Shown: positions 33,573 to 44,587, counted from the first letter of the stretch. The stretch is 64,000 bases of DNA from Prorocentrum cordatum (GCA_963575745.1 CAUYUJ010017633.1:127001-191000), one strand, 5' to 3'. Numbers and translations: made by a program. Notes: generated from the letters alone by a model not told the origin.

Positions 33573-33735
33573 GTGCTGATGGTGCGCATGCTGGTGATGC
33601 TGATGATGATGATACGGATGGTGATGCTGATGATGGTGATGATAATGGGGATGATGCTGCTGCTGATGATGATGCTGCTGATGACGCTGCTGCTGAGGAT
33701 GATGACGAAGGTGATGATGACGACGACGATAAGAC
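33455..33735 (+). repeat. (GAT)n/(GATGCT)n microsatellite
   Basis: GAT triplet array with GCT, GGT and CAT variants; open as poly-Asp in one frame. Confidence 0.95.
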
Positions 33736-33806
33736 GCTCGTGGAGGCGATGATCCCTAACTTACCCCGAGACTGAACGACAGCCAACCAGGATGAGATTT
33801 TTTTGA

Positions 33807-33920
33807 GCTCCACGCTCTGTCCGCCACGTTTAGCCAGGCACCCTACGGCGGGGGGAGAGAGCCTGCAGGGGAAAAAGGTCCGCCACGGCACGCACCAGGG
33901 CCAAAAAGGGGCGGCCTGAC
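33807..33920 (+). repeat. Dispersed repeat pair P1, copy 2
   Basis: Counterpart of 10797-10910. Confidence 0.75.
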
Positions 33921-34515
33921 TCCGAAGGCACCATCGATGCCCGCGATTGCGTGGATCGGGTCAAGGCCAAGAGCACGCACTGGTCGGATCCACGGACGCA
34001 CGTGCAGGTGCCAATGAGGGCTCTCATGGACGCTCCGTCAAAAGTGTTAGGCGTAGGAGCAAGATTTTGGGAATGCTGTGGTGCAAGGTGCATTCCCACA
34101 TGCGCGAGGCCGGCTTGTGGCTGGCGTCCATGCGACTCGGCAGCCAGGTTCAAGTGCGTCAAGACCATCGCAGGCGCAGGCGCTCTCTCGGAAGACCCTC
34201 TGGAGGCCACTGTGGAGGCTCAGGGCTGTGTTTTAGCTGCTGGTCGTGCTCTTATGTGGGACCTTGAACTTTCTGGGGCCTCTTCGGACTCTGGGAGACT
34301 ATCTTGGGCTGTTGCTGCGCCGCGGGCCGTTCGGACTCATATCGCGTGGGCTCTCTCCAGGGCTCTACAGGCTTATCCCAAGCTCTCAGACTTCCTCAGT
34401 ACCTCCGACTGTAGAACTACTCTGGACGATCGGTTTCATGTATTTTGTCTGGGCTTCATAAAAACGTTTTGGATGAGGAGATGAAAGGTACTAGGCGGGA
34501 CGAGAACGTGTTTGA
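33921..34515. other. Spacer upstream of a LINE fragment
   Basis: May be decayed 5' LINE sequence; no motif is firm. Confidence 0.3.
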
Positions 34516-35003
34516 CATTACACATCTGGTCAACATAAACTCGCTGTACGCGCACATGTGTGTTCGGAGGTTGAAAAACCGCAGGCACGGTCTAGGTGGG
34601 TGGCGGACCCGACTGACACTACGCGTTTCGACGCTGATGAGTCTTGCCAGGAGCTTGCCAGATACTGGGGACTTGTGCACTCTGTTAGCTCGGGTTTCTC
34701 ATGAGGCTCATCGATGCTTCGAACCGTGCATCCAGGAGGCCTCCCGAAGCAAGCTGGCAATTGTCTCACGATCTATTTGTGTGTATGGTGGAAAGTATAC
34801 CCGACAGTGCGCCGGGTCCCGACGGCATGCTTTTTTCTGACTGGTCGCGTGCTTGGCAGACTGCCCAATGACTATACCCGCTCTACCTCAAAATTATCCA
34901 GGTTGGCTCCACCCACTCGAACTTCGATGATGCGATGGCAGTTTTTCTCGTGAAAGCCGAGCGCCCTGACGATGCGAAGTTTGTTGTGTGGACTCCAGAA
35001 TAG
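34516..35003 (+). mobile_element. Non-LTR retrotransposon RT, N-terminal part, decayed
   Basis: One frame (34516-34701) reads SEVEKPQARSRWVADPTDTT...ELARYWGLVHS and stops. After a frame change near 34700 the sequence reads HDLFVCMVESIPDSAPGPDG then MLFSDWSRAWQTAQ, an in-frame TGA at about 34870, then LYPLYLKIIQVGST...FDDAMAVFLVKAER. SAPGPDG is the hallmark motif at the start of LINE-type RT domains, and the MAVFLVKAER piece fits the next block. At least one frameshift and one stop. The 3' part is cut off by a GA-rich tract. This region lies amino-terminal to the one kept at 23328-24095, but sequence kinship between the two cannot be shown here. Confidence 0.6.
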
Positions 35004-35035
35004 ACCAGGACTGCCTCTTTTTCGAACGCGGAGAA

Positions 35036-36050
35036 GAGTAAGAGGAGGAAGAAGAGGAAGAGAGGGAGAGGAGGAAGAGGAGGGTGGACGGGGAGGAGAG
35101 GAGGGAGGAGGAGAGGAACGAGGAAGGAGGGAAGAGGAGAAGGGCCTTTCCGTCCCGTCCCACCTTCCCTTCGGTTCCTGCTTTCCGCTCCGTTCCCTCC
35201 TTTCTCTTCCCCTTCCCCTGCCCCTCGTCTCCGCAGAGGGCATTTGTACACCACCACGACGCCTGACCCGTCGGGGGGGAGTGCGCTCCTGAAACTGGCC
35301 CGCTTGCCTCTCCACGCTGCAGAAGGGCTGCTGAAATAAGGAACGATCAGCAAGGAATGAAGCAGGAGGAGGAGGGGAAGAGGAGGAGGAGGAGGAGGAG
35401 GAGGAGGAGGAGGAGGAGGAGGAGGAGGAGGAGGAGGAGGAGGAGGAGGAGGAGGAGAAGGAGGAGGAGGAGGAGGAGAAGGAGGAGGGGGGGGGAAGGA
35501 GGGGGAGGGAGGAGGAGGAGGGAGGAGGGAGGAGGAGGAGGAGGGAGGAGGAGGAGGAGGAGGAGAGGAGGAGGAGGCCCCCTTTTGGAGGGGAGGAGGA
35601 GGAGGAGGAGGAGGAGGAGGAGGAGGAGGAGGAGGAGGAGGAGGAGCCCCTTTTTGGTGCCGGCAGCGCCTGGGTGCACGCGGACGGCTCTCGAACGACC
35701 GCGGCATGACCCAGGGAGCAGCGAGCCCACTACGAACCCAGAGCGGTCCTTATTTCAGCGTCTTGACTCCGTGCGGGGACGGGGCTGCTCCCAGGAGGCG
35801 GAAGCGGAGGACGAGGAGGAGGAGGAGGAGGAGGAGGAGGAGGAGGAGGCAGAGGAGGAGGAGGAGGAGAAGGAGGAGGAGGCAGGAGAGGAGGAGGAGG
35901 AGGAGAGGGAAGGAGGAAGAGGATGAGGAGGAGGATGAGGAAGGGGAGGGGAGGATGAGGAGGAGGAGGAGGAGGAGGAGGAGGAGGAGGAGGAGGAGGA
36001 GGAGGAGGAGGATGAGGAGGAGGAGGAGGAGGAGGAGGGTGGAGAGGAGG
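35036..36050 (+). repeat. GA-rich and (GGA)n microsatellites
   Basis: GA-rich 35036-35145, long GGA arrays 35361-35645 and 35800-36045, separated by short unique stretches (35150-35355, 35650-35800). Long poly-Glu, Arg and Pro ORFs here are artefacts. Confidence 0.9.
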
Positions 36051-36444
36051 GCACTCCCCGAGTGGGGGTCCAGGTGGCAACTCCTGCTGCCCCCCCTTCG
36101 GCTTCTGCTAGGGGCGGCCCTGACCCACGGTGACTCCAGCTTTCCCAAGGATGGCCGAAGTGTCCTCCAGAGCACCCTTTGTGGAGCTCGGAGGGCCCCA
36201 AAGGCTCCACGCTCGTGCGAAGAGCTGGGGGCACCTTGGGTCAAGAACACTTCTGGCAACACCCGCCCCCTCTCTGTCGCCCGACGTCTCCAGAGGACCC
36301 GGGAAGCCTCTGGCGGTCTCAAAAGCCTTGATCCTCGCTCTTCGAACCCCGATCCCCGTCAAAATCGATCTCGGGACCTGCCTTGGGGTGTGTTTTGGCC
36401 AGATCTCCGAGGGATCCCGTCATTGACGGGAGGGCGCCCCCAGG
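36051..36444. other. Spacer, no gene recognised
   Basis: Open frames on both strands with no domain. Confidence 0.35.
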
Positions 36445-36640
36445 AGGCCCGAAAGAACCTTTGCTTAGCGTGTCGCGGCGGCGGCCCGTGCCCTGCGAGA
36501 GTTGACCGCGTGCCGCTCTACTCCGGCGGACGGGTTGACGGGAAGCTGGGCAGAGCTTGGAACGATGATGCCTGCGGGCCAGGACGTGCTCAGCGCGTCG
36601 CGCCGAAGCGTGGTGGGTCAAACCCAGCGGCGCGACGCGC
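36445..36640 (+). repeat. Dispersed repeat, related to 27.5 and 29.0 kb
   Basis: TTTGCTTAGCGTGTCGCGGC resembles TTTTGCTCAGCGTATCGCCG at 27437, and CGCGCCGAAGCGTGGTGGG resembles 29098-29116. Confidence 0.5.
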
Positions 36641-36648
36641 CAACGGAC

Positions 36649-37125
36649 ACGTCGTTCATTTCTAATCGTGCTCACTTCTAACTGTGCTCGTTTCTGATTG
36701 TTCCTGGCCCCCTCGTGGCCAGGAAGAGGCCCAGGATAGAACAATTGGAAAGGAGAGGCTCTTGGCCCCCCCAAAAAATCAAAGAACTTCCGCACACTCA
36801 GCAAGGAGCCACGTGTATCCTCGCTCCCCGGTGCCCTTGCCGCGCCCGCCGCCGCCGGCAAGCTCCCACCCGGGGGTGCCCCGGGAGCCCACGCGGCGCT
36901 CGACGCCTCCCGGGGCGGGCCGCCTCGCGGGGCGCCGGGAGGTCTCTGCCTCCGAGCACCGGCACGCCGGAAACGGGTACACGTCGTTCAGTTCTAATCG
37001 TGCTCGTTTCCAATTGTGCCCGTGTCTGATTGTTCCTGGCCCCCCGGTGGTCAGGAAGAGGCCCAGGATGGAGCAATCAGAAATGAAAGGCTCTTGCCCC
37101 CCCCAAAATCCAAGAACTTTCGAAT
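36649..37125 (+). repeat. Two ~147-bp direct repeats, offset 332 bp
   Basis: 36649-36795 and 36981-37125 share ACGTCGTTCA, TCTAATCGTGCTC, TGATTGTTCCTGGCCCCC and AGGAAGAGGCCCAGGAT. Each contains a hairpin-capable pair (ATTGTTCCTGGCC / GGCCCAGGATAGAACAAT). Confidence 0.75.
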
Positions 37126-37705
37126 ACTTAGAAATAGGCAATGGGTACGGGAAACCATGGGTACGATGCCCAACCTCACATGCTGTCGACAACCGAGCGC
37201 AGCCGCAGCTGGGCAGGCGACCTCTCTGCCTCAAGCGGGCCACACCCGCGACGGCACAGGCAGCGAGTCCTGCTCAGAGGGAGCAGGAGCTGCTTCTGGT
37301 CTCTGTCCCCGCGCCTTCCTTTTTTTCTTCCTTGCAGAAGTTCGCTCGTGCCGAGCACAGCGTGCCCCCCTCCTCCTCCTTCGTGGCTCTCCGGAGACCT
37401 GCAGGGAGAAGGCCCAGCTGTGCCTAACGGTGTTCTCGACTCTCGCCGGGGGTGCCTCGGGCTTTCCTCGTGCCTCCTGTGCGCTTCGCTCAAGCCCCTT
37501 GCTGTCATGCCCCCCTTCCGCACTCTCTGCCCTTCGGCCGCGAACATTGCCCCTGTACCAAGCGGGTGTTGCCAGAGGTGTCCCCGTCCCCACACCTCGT
37601 CAGCGGACGGAGCAGAATGCCAAACAGTCTCGTGGCGGTTCCAAATTCGTGTGGCGACCTCGGAGCCCGAAGGGACCTCATCAGGCGGTCCCTCACCGCA
37701 CGGTC
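37126..37705. other. Spacer, no gene recognised
   Basis: Open frames on both strands; none recognised. Confidence 0.35.
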
Positions 37706-37708
37706 GCC

Positions 37709-37790
37709 CGAGAAGAAGAGGAGGAGGAGGAGGAGGAGGAGGAGGAGGAGGAGGAGGAGGAGGAGGAGGAGGAGGAGGAGGAGGAGAGGT
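37709..37790 (+). repeat. (GGA)n microsatellite
   Basis: About 25 GGA triplets. Confidence 0.95.
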
Positions 37791-37986
37791 CTTCGCCTCG
37801 GACCCTGGATGCCCTGGTCGCCCGAGACGTCCTCCCCGAGTCCCAGGCCCGTGCGGTGACCCCGCCGCCCCACTGAGCCACCGCGGGGTGTGGCCACCGC
37901 GCCATTCAGGGGGCCCCTCTGACTCTCGTCCGCTGTCGATCGAGAGGGACACAAAGGGCGGCAGAAGCAGAACTTCTCGGAGAGAC

Positions 37987-38077
37987 GCGCGGATGTCGTG
38001 GCTCGGCACCGGGGCCCCCTCCCTGGCGGCGCCGGAGGCGCCGCCGGGGGGGGGGGGCCCCGAGACATCCGCTCGGA
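37987..38077. mobile_element. GC foldback element, copy c, diverged
   Basis: Arms CGCGGATGTCGTGGCTCGG and CCGAGACATCCGCTCGG around GGCGGCGCCGGAGGCGCCGCC. The shortest and least perfect member. Confidence 0.5.
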
Positions 38078-38756
38078 CCTGCGAGACCTCACATCTGCTC
38101 CGTGGTTTCTTCTTTCGGCTACTCCGGATTCCATAATAGTGGGGGGGGTCACATTTTGGGGGGGGTCTGATTTGAGCTGTCTTGGAGGGCTCGGGGGGGT
38201 CTGGGCAAAGGGCCGCCCTTTTATGGATGGTCTGGGGGGGTCTAAGACTTCTCGTCTGGGAGGGTTGTGACCCCCTCCCTTTTATTACGAAATCTGGGGT
38301 ACCCGCAAGAGTGACCCTAGGCAAGGTGCGCGGCCAAGGGGGAGGCCCCGTGGGCACACCGCCAGGCGCGCAAGCCGCTGCTGTGACGTCGCATTCAGCG
38401 ATCGGGAGGCCCCACTGGACCCGCACCCGCCCCAAAGGTCACCCTGGCGAAAGGTCACTCTTACGTGTAGCCGATTCTTTGCACCGCCTGCACCCCGGGC
38501 TCCGCCCGCTCCGGCCGCCTGAGGCCCCGCCTTCCTGTGCCCTGTCTCCCTAATTCAGGCTCTGCGGTGCCCGCCTAGCTTTTAGCGGAAGAGGTTCGCT
38601 CTCGCCCCGCAGACCAAAAAAGTAGCCGATTCTTCGAGTCGGCGATCTTCACCAACCTCCCCGGGACAAGCGTCCCCAACGGCGGAGTGGCTTCACGCTG
38701 CACCGCTGCTAGCCCCCGCCAGCCCTGGTCTCTGGCCAGCTTCGCCAGCCCCCGAC
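38078..38756. other. Spacer with G-rich tract
   Basis: 38135-38260 repeats GGGGGGTCTG-like words. 38429-38475 matches 12858-12908. No gene. Confidence 0.45.
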
Positions 38757-38890
38757 TGGAGGAGGAGGAGGAGGAGGAGGAGGAGGAGGAGGAGGAGGAG
38801 GAGGAGGAGGAGGAGGAGGAGGGGAGGAGGAGGAGGAGGAGGAGGGAGGAGGAGGAGAGGAGGAGGAGGAGGAGGAGGAGGAGGAGCACG
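38757..38890 (+). repeat. (GGA)n microsatellite
   Basis: GGA array. Confidence 0.95.
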
Positions 38891-39056
38891 AGGAGGTGGG
38901 AGGGCGGCCACCCTCCCTCCTGCTGCCGCACCGCGCCCCTCGACTCGAGGAACTCCACCATGGCGAGGTAGCCCTGCGCCCCGCGGAGGGGGGGCCCGCC
39001 GCCTGACCGAGCCCGCGGCGGAGGCACTCCACGCCTCCTGCCCCTTCCGCCTGCAC

Positions 39057-39215
39057 ACCTGCTCCTCCTGCTCCTCGCGCCCCTCTTCCTCGTCCCTCTC
39101 CCCCTCCTCCTCCTCCTCCTCCTCCTCCTCCTCCTCCTCCTCCTCCTCCTGCACCTGCCCCCCCCCGCTCCGCTCCTCCTCCTCCTCCTCCTGCTCCCTC
39201 GCTCCTCCTCGCCCT
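39057..39215. repeat. (CCT)n microsatellite
   Basis: CCT array in the opposite sense to the GGA tract 170 bp upstream, so the pair forms a long imperfect inverted repeat. Confidence 0.9.
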
Positions 39216-39640
39216 GGGCCGCGCACACACGTGTCTTAGCAACCCCCTCCAGCAGTTGCGCGGGCGGAGGGCGGATCGCTGCAAGCACGCGGCTCTCGCC
39301 GTGGCGCCGCGCAGGCTCGTCCAAACCGACAAACAATCACACTGGTGGAGGGCGCCTCCTTTTCAAAATGGGGCTCTCGCCCGAAGCGTCCCAACGCTCA
39401 GGTGCCAGCGGTCTAAAATTGCGCGACGGGTGCGCGGACAGGGGGCGATGCCTTTTTTCAGCACTGGGCTCTCGCTCGAGACCTCGGTCAATCTTGGGAC
39501 CAGGCGTGCCGTTGGAGGGAAGCTCCTTCTCAAGCGGGGCGGTTGCTGGATGTCTGTCCTTGAACATCCTGCCCCCCGCACCTGTGCGTTGCAGCGTCGT
39601 TGATACGTCATGGATTTACTGTGGCCCTCCTCCGCCTCTT
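39216..39640. other. Spacer, no gene recognised
   Basis: Contains diverged relatives of the ~82-bp unit (TTTTCAAAATGGGGCTCTCG and TTTTTTCAGCACTGGGCTCT); no gene. Confidence 0.3.
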
Positions 39641-40290
39641 GCTCGCCCTCCTCGCCCTCCTCCTCCTCCTCCTCCTCCTCCTCATCCGCCTCCTCCTCCT
39701 CCTCCTCCTCCTCCTCCTCATCCGCCTCCTCCTCCTCCTCCTCCTCCTCCTCCTCCTCATCCGCCTCCTCCTCCTCCTCCCTCCCTCCCTCCCTCCCTCC
39801 CTTCCTCCCTCCCCCGATTGTCGCCTTCTTGATAGCGCGCAGGATGGAGGGCCGGCCCTCTTCAACGACGAGGCCCCCGCCCACAAGCTGCGAGCGCCCA
39901 CGGGGCCCGCGTTCTTCAAGGGGGCGCTTCGCGCGGGGCGAGCGACACCTCTTGTAGCGACCTGTGCGGGGGGGACCTGGGACGGGAGGGTGTCTTGCAT
40001 CATCGGTGATACATTATGCTCCTCCTCCTCCTCCTCCGCCTCCTCCTCCTCCTCCTCCTTCTCCTCCCCCTCCTCCTCCCCGTCCTCCCCCTCCTCCTCC
40101 CCGTCCTCCTCCGCCTCCTCCTCCTCCTCCTCCTGCCGCGTAGCTGAGGAGCACAGTGTGTCCCTCCGCCTACCGCCCCACGGCTGAGCGGATGACTGGG
40201 AGATGCTCTCTTCGGCCTCATAACGTCGAAGTGGACGGCCGAGGATCGAGCACCTCCTCCTCCTCCTCCTCCTGCTCCTCCTCCTCCCTC
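39641..40290. repeat. (CCT)n microsatellites with ATCCGCCTCCTC units
   Basis: Blocks at 39650-39810, 40018-40135 and 40252-40290. The first has regular TCATCCGCC interruptions about every 40 bp. 39815-40015 between them is unrecognised. Confidence 0.9.
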
Positions 40291-40879
40291 GTATGACTCT
40301 CTTTTGGAATAGGTGGGGAAGGACTGACAGGGGAGGAGGGAGGGCAGGCAGGCGAGGAGGCGATGGAGGAAGGGGATGACAGGGGGGACCGCTAAGGAGT
40401 GGTGCAGGGAGAAGGGGGGGAGGAAGAAGAGCGAGGGAGGGGAGGCTGGCTTCCCAGACATGCTCGCGCTGGGAAAAACACCAGGCGGGACATTCTTTTC
40501 GTCGTTCTCGGCCTCTGGGGCCCTCGCAAGGCCCCAGGACCGTCAAACACGTCTCGCAACGGAAAACTGGCCCCGGGGAAAGGGTCGGGACTCCCGGGGA
40601 CCGCGTATTGAACACATCAAGACGTCGCCATGTCTGGGTCGGGGCACGAGGAAGCCTCAGCCGCATCTCAGGGACGCGGAGGAGACGACGACGACGACGA
40701 TGGAGGTGCTGGTCGACCCAACCACCTTCGGGAGATCTCTGTCGCATCCTCCCCCCCAAGGGCCCATCTCCGCCCAACAGCGGTCCCCGGACCCCTCCCG
40801 GAGTTCGTCCTGGCTCATTTTTCGAGCTGCGTGCAGCCGTGGCGACGACGGTAGCCCCCAGGAGGCCAGAAAACGAGGA
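40291..40879. other. Spacer with dispersed repeat P3, copy 2
   Basis: 40770-40880 matches 31866-31980. The rest is unrecognised. Confidence 0.45.
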
Positions 40880-41085
40880 TGACAAGGAGGAGGAGGAGGA
40901 GAAGGAGGAGGAGGCCGAACGCTACGGTCTCGCTGACCCACGTGTGCCGAACACCAAAAAACGATGATGATGATGCTGATGATGCTGATGATGATGATGA
41001 TGAGGAGGAGGAGGAGGAGGAGGAGGAGGAGGAGGAGCAGCAGCAGCAGGAGCAGCAGGAGGAGGAGGAGGAGGAGCAGGAGGAT
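40880..41085 (+). repeat. GGA and GAT microsatellites
   Basis: GGA, then GATGATGCT triplets (40963-41000), then GGA and GCA triplets. Confidence 0.95.
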
Positions 41086-41564
41086 AAAGCTCCTGGCCCG
41101 ACTGCTTTCGGCCTGGGGCCGTGCCAAGCGCTCTGCCCTCGGGTGGTCTTAAGGGCGGACCGCGATCCACCGACCACACTCTCTGATCGATGGATCGCAC
41201 CGGTCGATCTTGGAACCGGCCCCGCGCCGCACGCACTGCCGGCCGCACGCACTGCCGCGCCGCACGCACTGCCGCGACATCGTGCCGGCCTAGACAGATG
41301 CAGTGCACCGGATATCATCGGCACAGCTCAGAGCACATATGGGGGGCGAACACTTGCAGCACACGCGTCAGCATTCTCAACGTGATCGATCGCATTGTGT
41401 TCCCACCAAATCACAAGGCGGCGGGTGCGCGACAGACGCGCACATATTCAAGACCACATCGCACCACACATTCCCTACATGTGTTTCTGGAACATGCGAA
41501 ATGCAGTACCACTGCGCCGCGCTCGTAGCAGCTGCGATCTCATCAATGATGTCAGGACTTTCCT
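41086..41564. other. Spacer with short CGCACGCACTGCCG array
   Basis: Three to four copies of GCCGCACGCACTGCCG-like units at 41220-41280. Lower GC after 41300. Confidence 0.5.
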
Positions 41565-41978
41565 ATGAGAGTCATTCCACACGAATTTGTGCCCTCCACC
41601 GTGTTTGTTCTGCCCGATCTCATCCTCAACGTCGGCATTATTTCACCGCCGCCGACATATACTCCGCGTCTCGTACAACTCGAACGTGAGAATAGTATGG
41701 GTGACGCTCGTGGCACAGCGCAGCGTTTCCATAGCTTGCTCCCTACCCCATCAGACACAACTGTCGACAGGGATGTTCAATGCCTCGATGTTGGCTGGTG
41801 GACTCGTTGTGATGCTTTTGAGGTGCTGGTTCCAAAATCAAGTGAGCTATTTTCAGGCAAGTCAAATGTAGTGAACGACATCGCGCCAAGTACACCACAT
41901 GGGTTGGATGAATCATGCTGCTTTGAATCGGCAGTTGTTCCCAGCGGCAGTTGTTCTCATCGGCAGTTGTTATCATAG
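41565..41978 (+). CDS. Uncharacterised ORF or exon
   Basis: 137-codon open frame, MRVIPHEFVPSTVFVLPDLI onwards, ending SHRQLLS and TAG. Lower GC than the surroundings and free of simple repeats. A GTAAGTAT word right after the stop looks like a 5' splice site, but joining it to the next exon-like stretch keeps the stop, so the link is unproven. No domain recognised. Start codon choice is arbitrary. Confidence 0.25.
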   Translation: MRVIPHEFVPSTVFVLPDLILNVGIISPPPTYTPRLVQLERENSMGDARGTAQRFHSLLPTPSDTTVDRDVQCLDVGWWTRCDAFEVLVPKSSELFSGKSNVVNDIAPSTPHGLDESCCFESAVVPSGSCSHRQLLS

Positions 41979-42049
41979 GTAAGTATGGGTAAAAAGGGCT
42001 TCGCATCAGCGGCGACGACAATGATCACACTGTAGGTGCTTGTTTACAG

Positions 42050-42453
42050 CTTCTAAACACTTGTCACAGTGATTCGCATGCGGGCAGCTTGGAAGCAGAT
42101 GGCAGCACCGCGGGATTGCACTTTGAAGACGTGTCTGTGGTCTCCTCGACATCGGAGACGGATGGAACGCATGCTGCAGAGTTCTTTATTGATCACCTCA
42201 CGTACGACACCAGTGGCGGCCTCGTCATTAAAAGTGCACATGTATACAAGATGCCACGCTCAACCATGCGATTCAGGAGTGGTATGCACACCAAAATCTG
42301 TGCGAGGACGTTGTGGCCGACCCTGCACAAACTACGTCACGTACTCACGATGGGATGGACATCGACGCGTTACGGTACCATGCAGTTGCTACTCTTGAAG
42401 AGTTACTTTTAGATCAGAGTGTCACCGAAGTCGACCTCCGTTCTGCATTTTAA
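42050..42453 (+). CDS. Uncharacterised coding segment with one frameshift
   Basis: Reads LLNTCHSDSHAGSLEADGST, then FEDVSVVSSTSETDGTHAAE, then FFIDHLTYDTSGGLVIKSAH up to about 42249. After a one-base frame change it continues DATLNHAIQEWYAHQNLCED and then THDGMDIDALRYHAVATLEE to LRSAF and TAA at 42451. Both parts have ordinary, non-repetitive amino-acid composition, so one broken gene or adjacent exons is likelier than chance. TGTTTACAG at 42042-42050 could be an acceptor. Family unknown. Confidence 0.4.
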
Positions 42454-42680
42454 GATACGATCAACTTGGGTTGCACACTTGACAATGATATTACGGCATT
42501 CGTCCATGCTACCACCCGCAAGCGTACACATACATCGAACATGTAACGCATGACCACCTTCACATACGCAGTCTGAGCGGCCTCCCCAACCTTCCCCTCC
42601 CTCCCAGCCCGTCCACATCTGTATTTCCTGTGCCCCCCCTCCACCCCTCGCTTCCCTTCTCCTCACCCATCTTGTGGGAC
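42454..42680. other. Spacer
   Basis: No feature recognised. Confidence 0.4.
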
Positions 42681-42683
42681 GGG

Positions 42684-42782
42684 TACGTGCGTGCGTGCGT
42701 GTGTTGTGTATGTATGTGTGTGTTGTGTGTGTGTGTAGTGTGTGTGTGTGTGTGTCTGTTGTGTGTGTGTGTGTGTTTTGCA
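42684..42782. repeat. (GT)n microsatellite
   Basis: TGTGTG arrays with GTTGTG and GTAGTG breaks. Confidence 0.95.
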
Positions 42783-43924
42783 TGCGTGGTTGGCGGGTAG
42801 GGCGGGGGGCTGTAGCGAGGCTGGCGCCGTCGGAAGCCTTCGGAGAAGGCAAGTGCGCATGTTCAGGGCCACGTCTAGGCCGACGAAGAGGAGGTGGAGG
42901 AGGATTGATACACCGCGGAATAAGAAAAACGTTTTTTTTGTTCGCTAGCCTCGCTCGACGAGGAGACCGCTCAGAGATGCCAGAGCGTGCACCCACGCCT
43001 GAGCCTCGATCATCGAAGGCTATAGAACTGAGCGTGGCGGCGTCCATCCGCTACACGTCTTTCCTGCAGCCCTCGCTGCCCATTTCCATGTCTACGCGTC
43101 ACCGCAGCACCATGAAACAAGAACGATGCTTTTTCTCTGGCCTCGCTCGACGACTGGACCGCGCAGAAACGCTGGAGCGTCCGTGCACGCGCCTGAGCCT
43201 GGAGCGCCCGAGACATGGAACTGAGAGTGGCGTCATCCAGCCTCGGGAGCGGGCCGCTTTTCTACAGGGGCCCAAGGAGGACGTTTAGGGAGTCCAGCGG
43301 TGCATGTGTTTTTCGGTCGGCTTCCGAGCTGTCCGCCGCTTCACAGTGTGCCTGCCCCCCCAGTACCCGCGTCAAATTCTACACCTGAGCATCTTCTTCG
43401 GGTGGAGGGCTCAGGGTGAAATCTATATGGGCCTTGGCACCTTGAAGATCGGCCCACCTTTTGCAGGTTCAACCTCGAGAAGCAGTCGGAACGGCGTCTC
43501 AGATGTCACCCTCGGCCCTCCACCCACAGATAATGCTCGGGGATCTTCTTCCCTCAGTGGAGGCACGCCGCCCGAGCCCGTCGCTCACCGACTCCGCGAC
43601 GCGCCTGCACCGCGACGCACCGAGTCCGCGACGCACCAGCGCGCCGACTCCATGGCGCACCGATGCCCCGGAGTCCTGGACGCACCGAGCCTGCGACACA
43701 ATGGCGCGCCGACCCCATCGCGCACCGATTCCGCGACGATCCGATCCCGCGCCGATCAGCGGTGCAGCAACGGGGGGCGGGCGGAGCCGGGGCGCCGAGG
43801 CCGAGAGGCCCCCTCGCAGGTCCGGGAGGGGCCCGGGGGCGCCAGCGCGGAGAGCGCTCCTCGCAGCCTGGGCTCCCGGGAGGTCCGGGCCCCCTCCCTC
43901 GGGGTCGGGGAGGCGTAAGGTTAA
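42783..43924. other. Spacer with two-copy and GCACCGA-type repeats
   Basis: CTGGCCTCGCTCGACGA near 43138 echoes CTAGCCTCGCTCGACGA near 42945 with a following CCGCTCAGAGATGCCAGAGCG / CCGCGCAGAAACGCTGGAGCG, so a ~195-bp diverged duplication. 43560-43760 repeats GCGCACCGA and CGCGACGC words. No gene. Confidence 0.45.
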
Positions 43925-44107
43925 GTCGGGCGTGTCCCCCTACAGGGGGTTTTCGACGAAAAATTAAAAATACTCCCAAAATCCCCCAAAAAGGTCAGCA
44001 AATACTAACAACATAGTCCCCAGACTATTTTTTAGATTATTTTTTTGATTATTTTTGGGGTATCTTTCTTTTCGTCGAAAATCCCACTGTAGGGGGACAG
44101 GCCCGAC
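43925..44107. mobile_element. MITE-like element, copy 3
   Basis: Ends GTCGGGCGTGTCCCCCTACA and the complement of TAGGGGGACAGGCCCGAC; core AGTCCCCAGACTATTTTTTAG. Left flank GGTTAA. Both flanks carry GCGTAAGG and TCGGGGAGGCGTA, a longer duplication than a usual target site. Confidence 0.85.
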
Positions 44108-44169
44108 AGAAGCGTAAGGCTCGGGGAGGCGTACATGTTCAGCAGATTCGCCTCTCAGGCGTTCAGTGT

Positions 44170-44265
44170 CCACGACGGCAGGAGGCCGCCAGGAGAGCTC
44201 CAGGACGGCCCGAGAAGGGCCCACGACGGCCCAGGAGGCCCCCAAGGTGGCCCCGCAGGTGCGGC
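44170..44265 (+). repeat. GGCC/CCAAGA minisatellite, block 6, short
   Basis: CCACGACGGCCCAGGAGGCC units. Confidence 0.6.
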
Positions 44266-44273
44266 TGAAGAAG

Positions 44274-44375
44274 GAACGAGGCCCCCTTTTTCATAAGTTA
44301 CATCGAAAACCTCAGGAAAACCTGAGGCAAACTGCGAAACAATTAAGGAACACGGAGCCCCTCCAGCGCCCCGAC
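44274..44375 (+). repeat. Dispersed repeat pair P4, copy 1
   Basis: AACGAGGCCCCC, CATAAGTTA, CTGAGGCAAACTG, GAGCCCCTCC in the same order as 61830-61945. Confidence 0.6.
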
Positions 44376-44587
44376 TGTAAGACTCGGGGTTCGGGGGACC
44401 TGGGTTGGCCTGAAGGGCCCATCATGAAAATGACGAGACGCACTATGAAATTTAACGCGAGCTCCCTCTGCAAACATCCCACGAAAACCGGACCGTCAGA
44501 ATTTAGGACGCGCTCGTCAAAAAGAGTCGGCAAACCAAAGTTCCGGCTTACTCGAGTCTTACGTTTCCCCGATAATGGAAGGAACGC

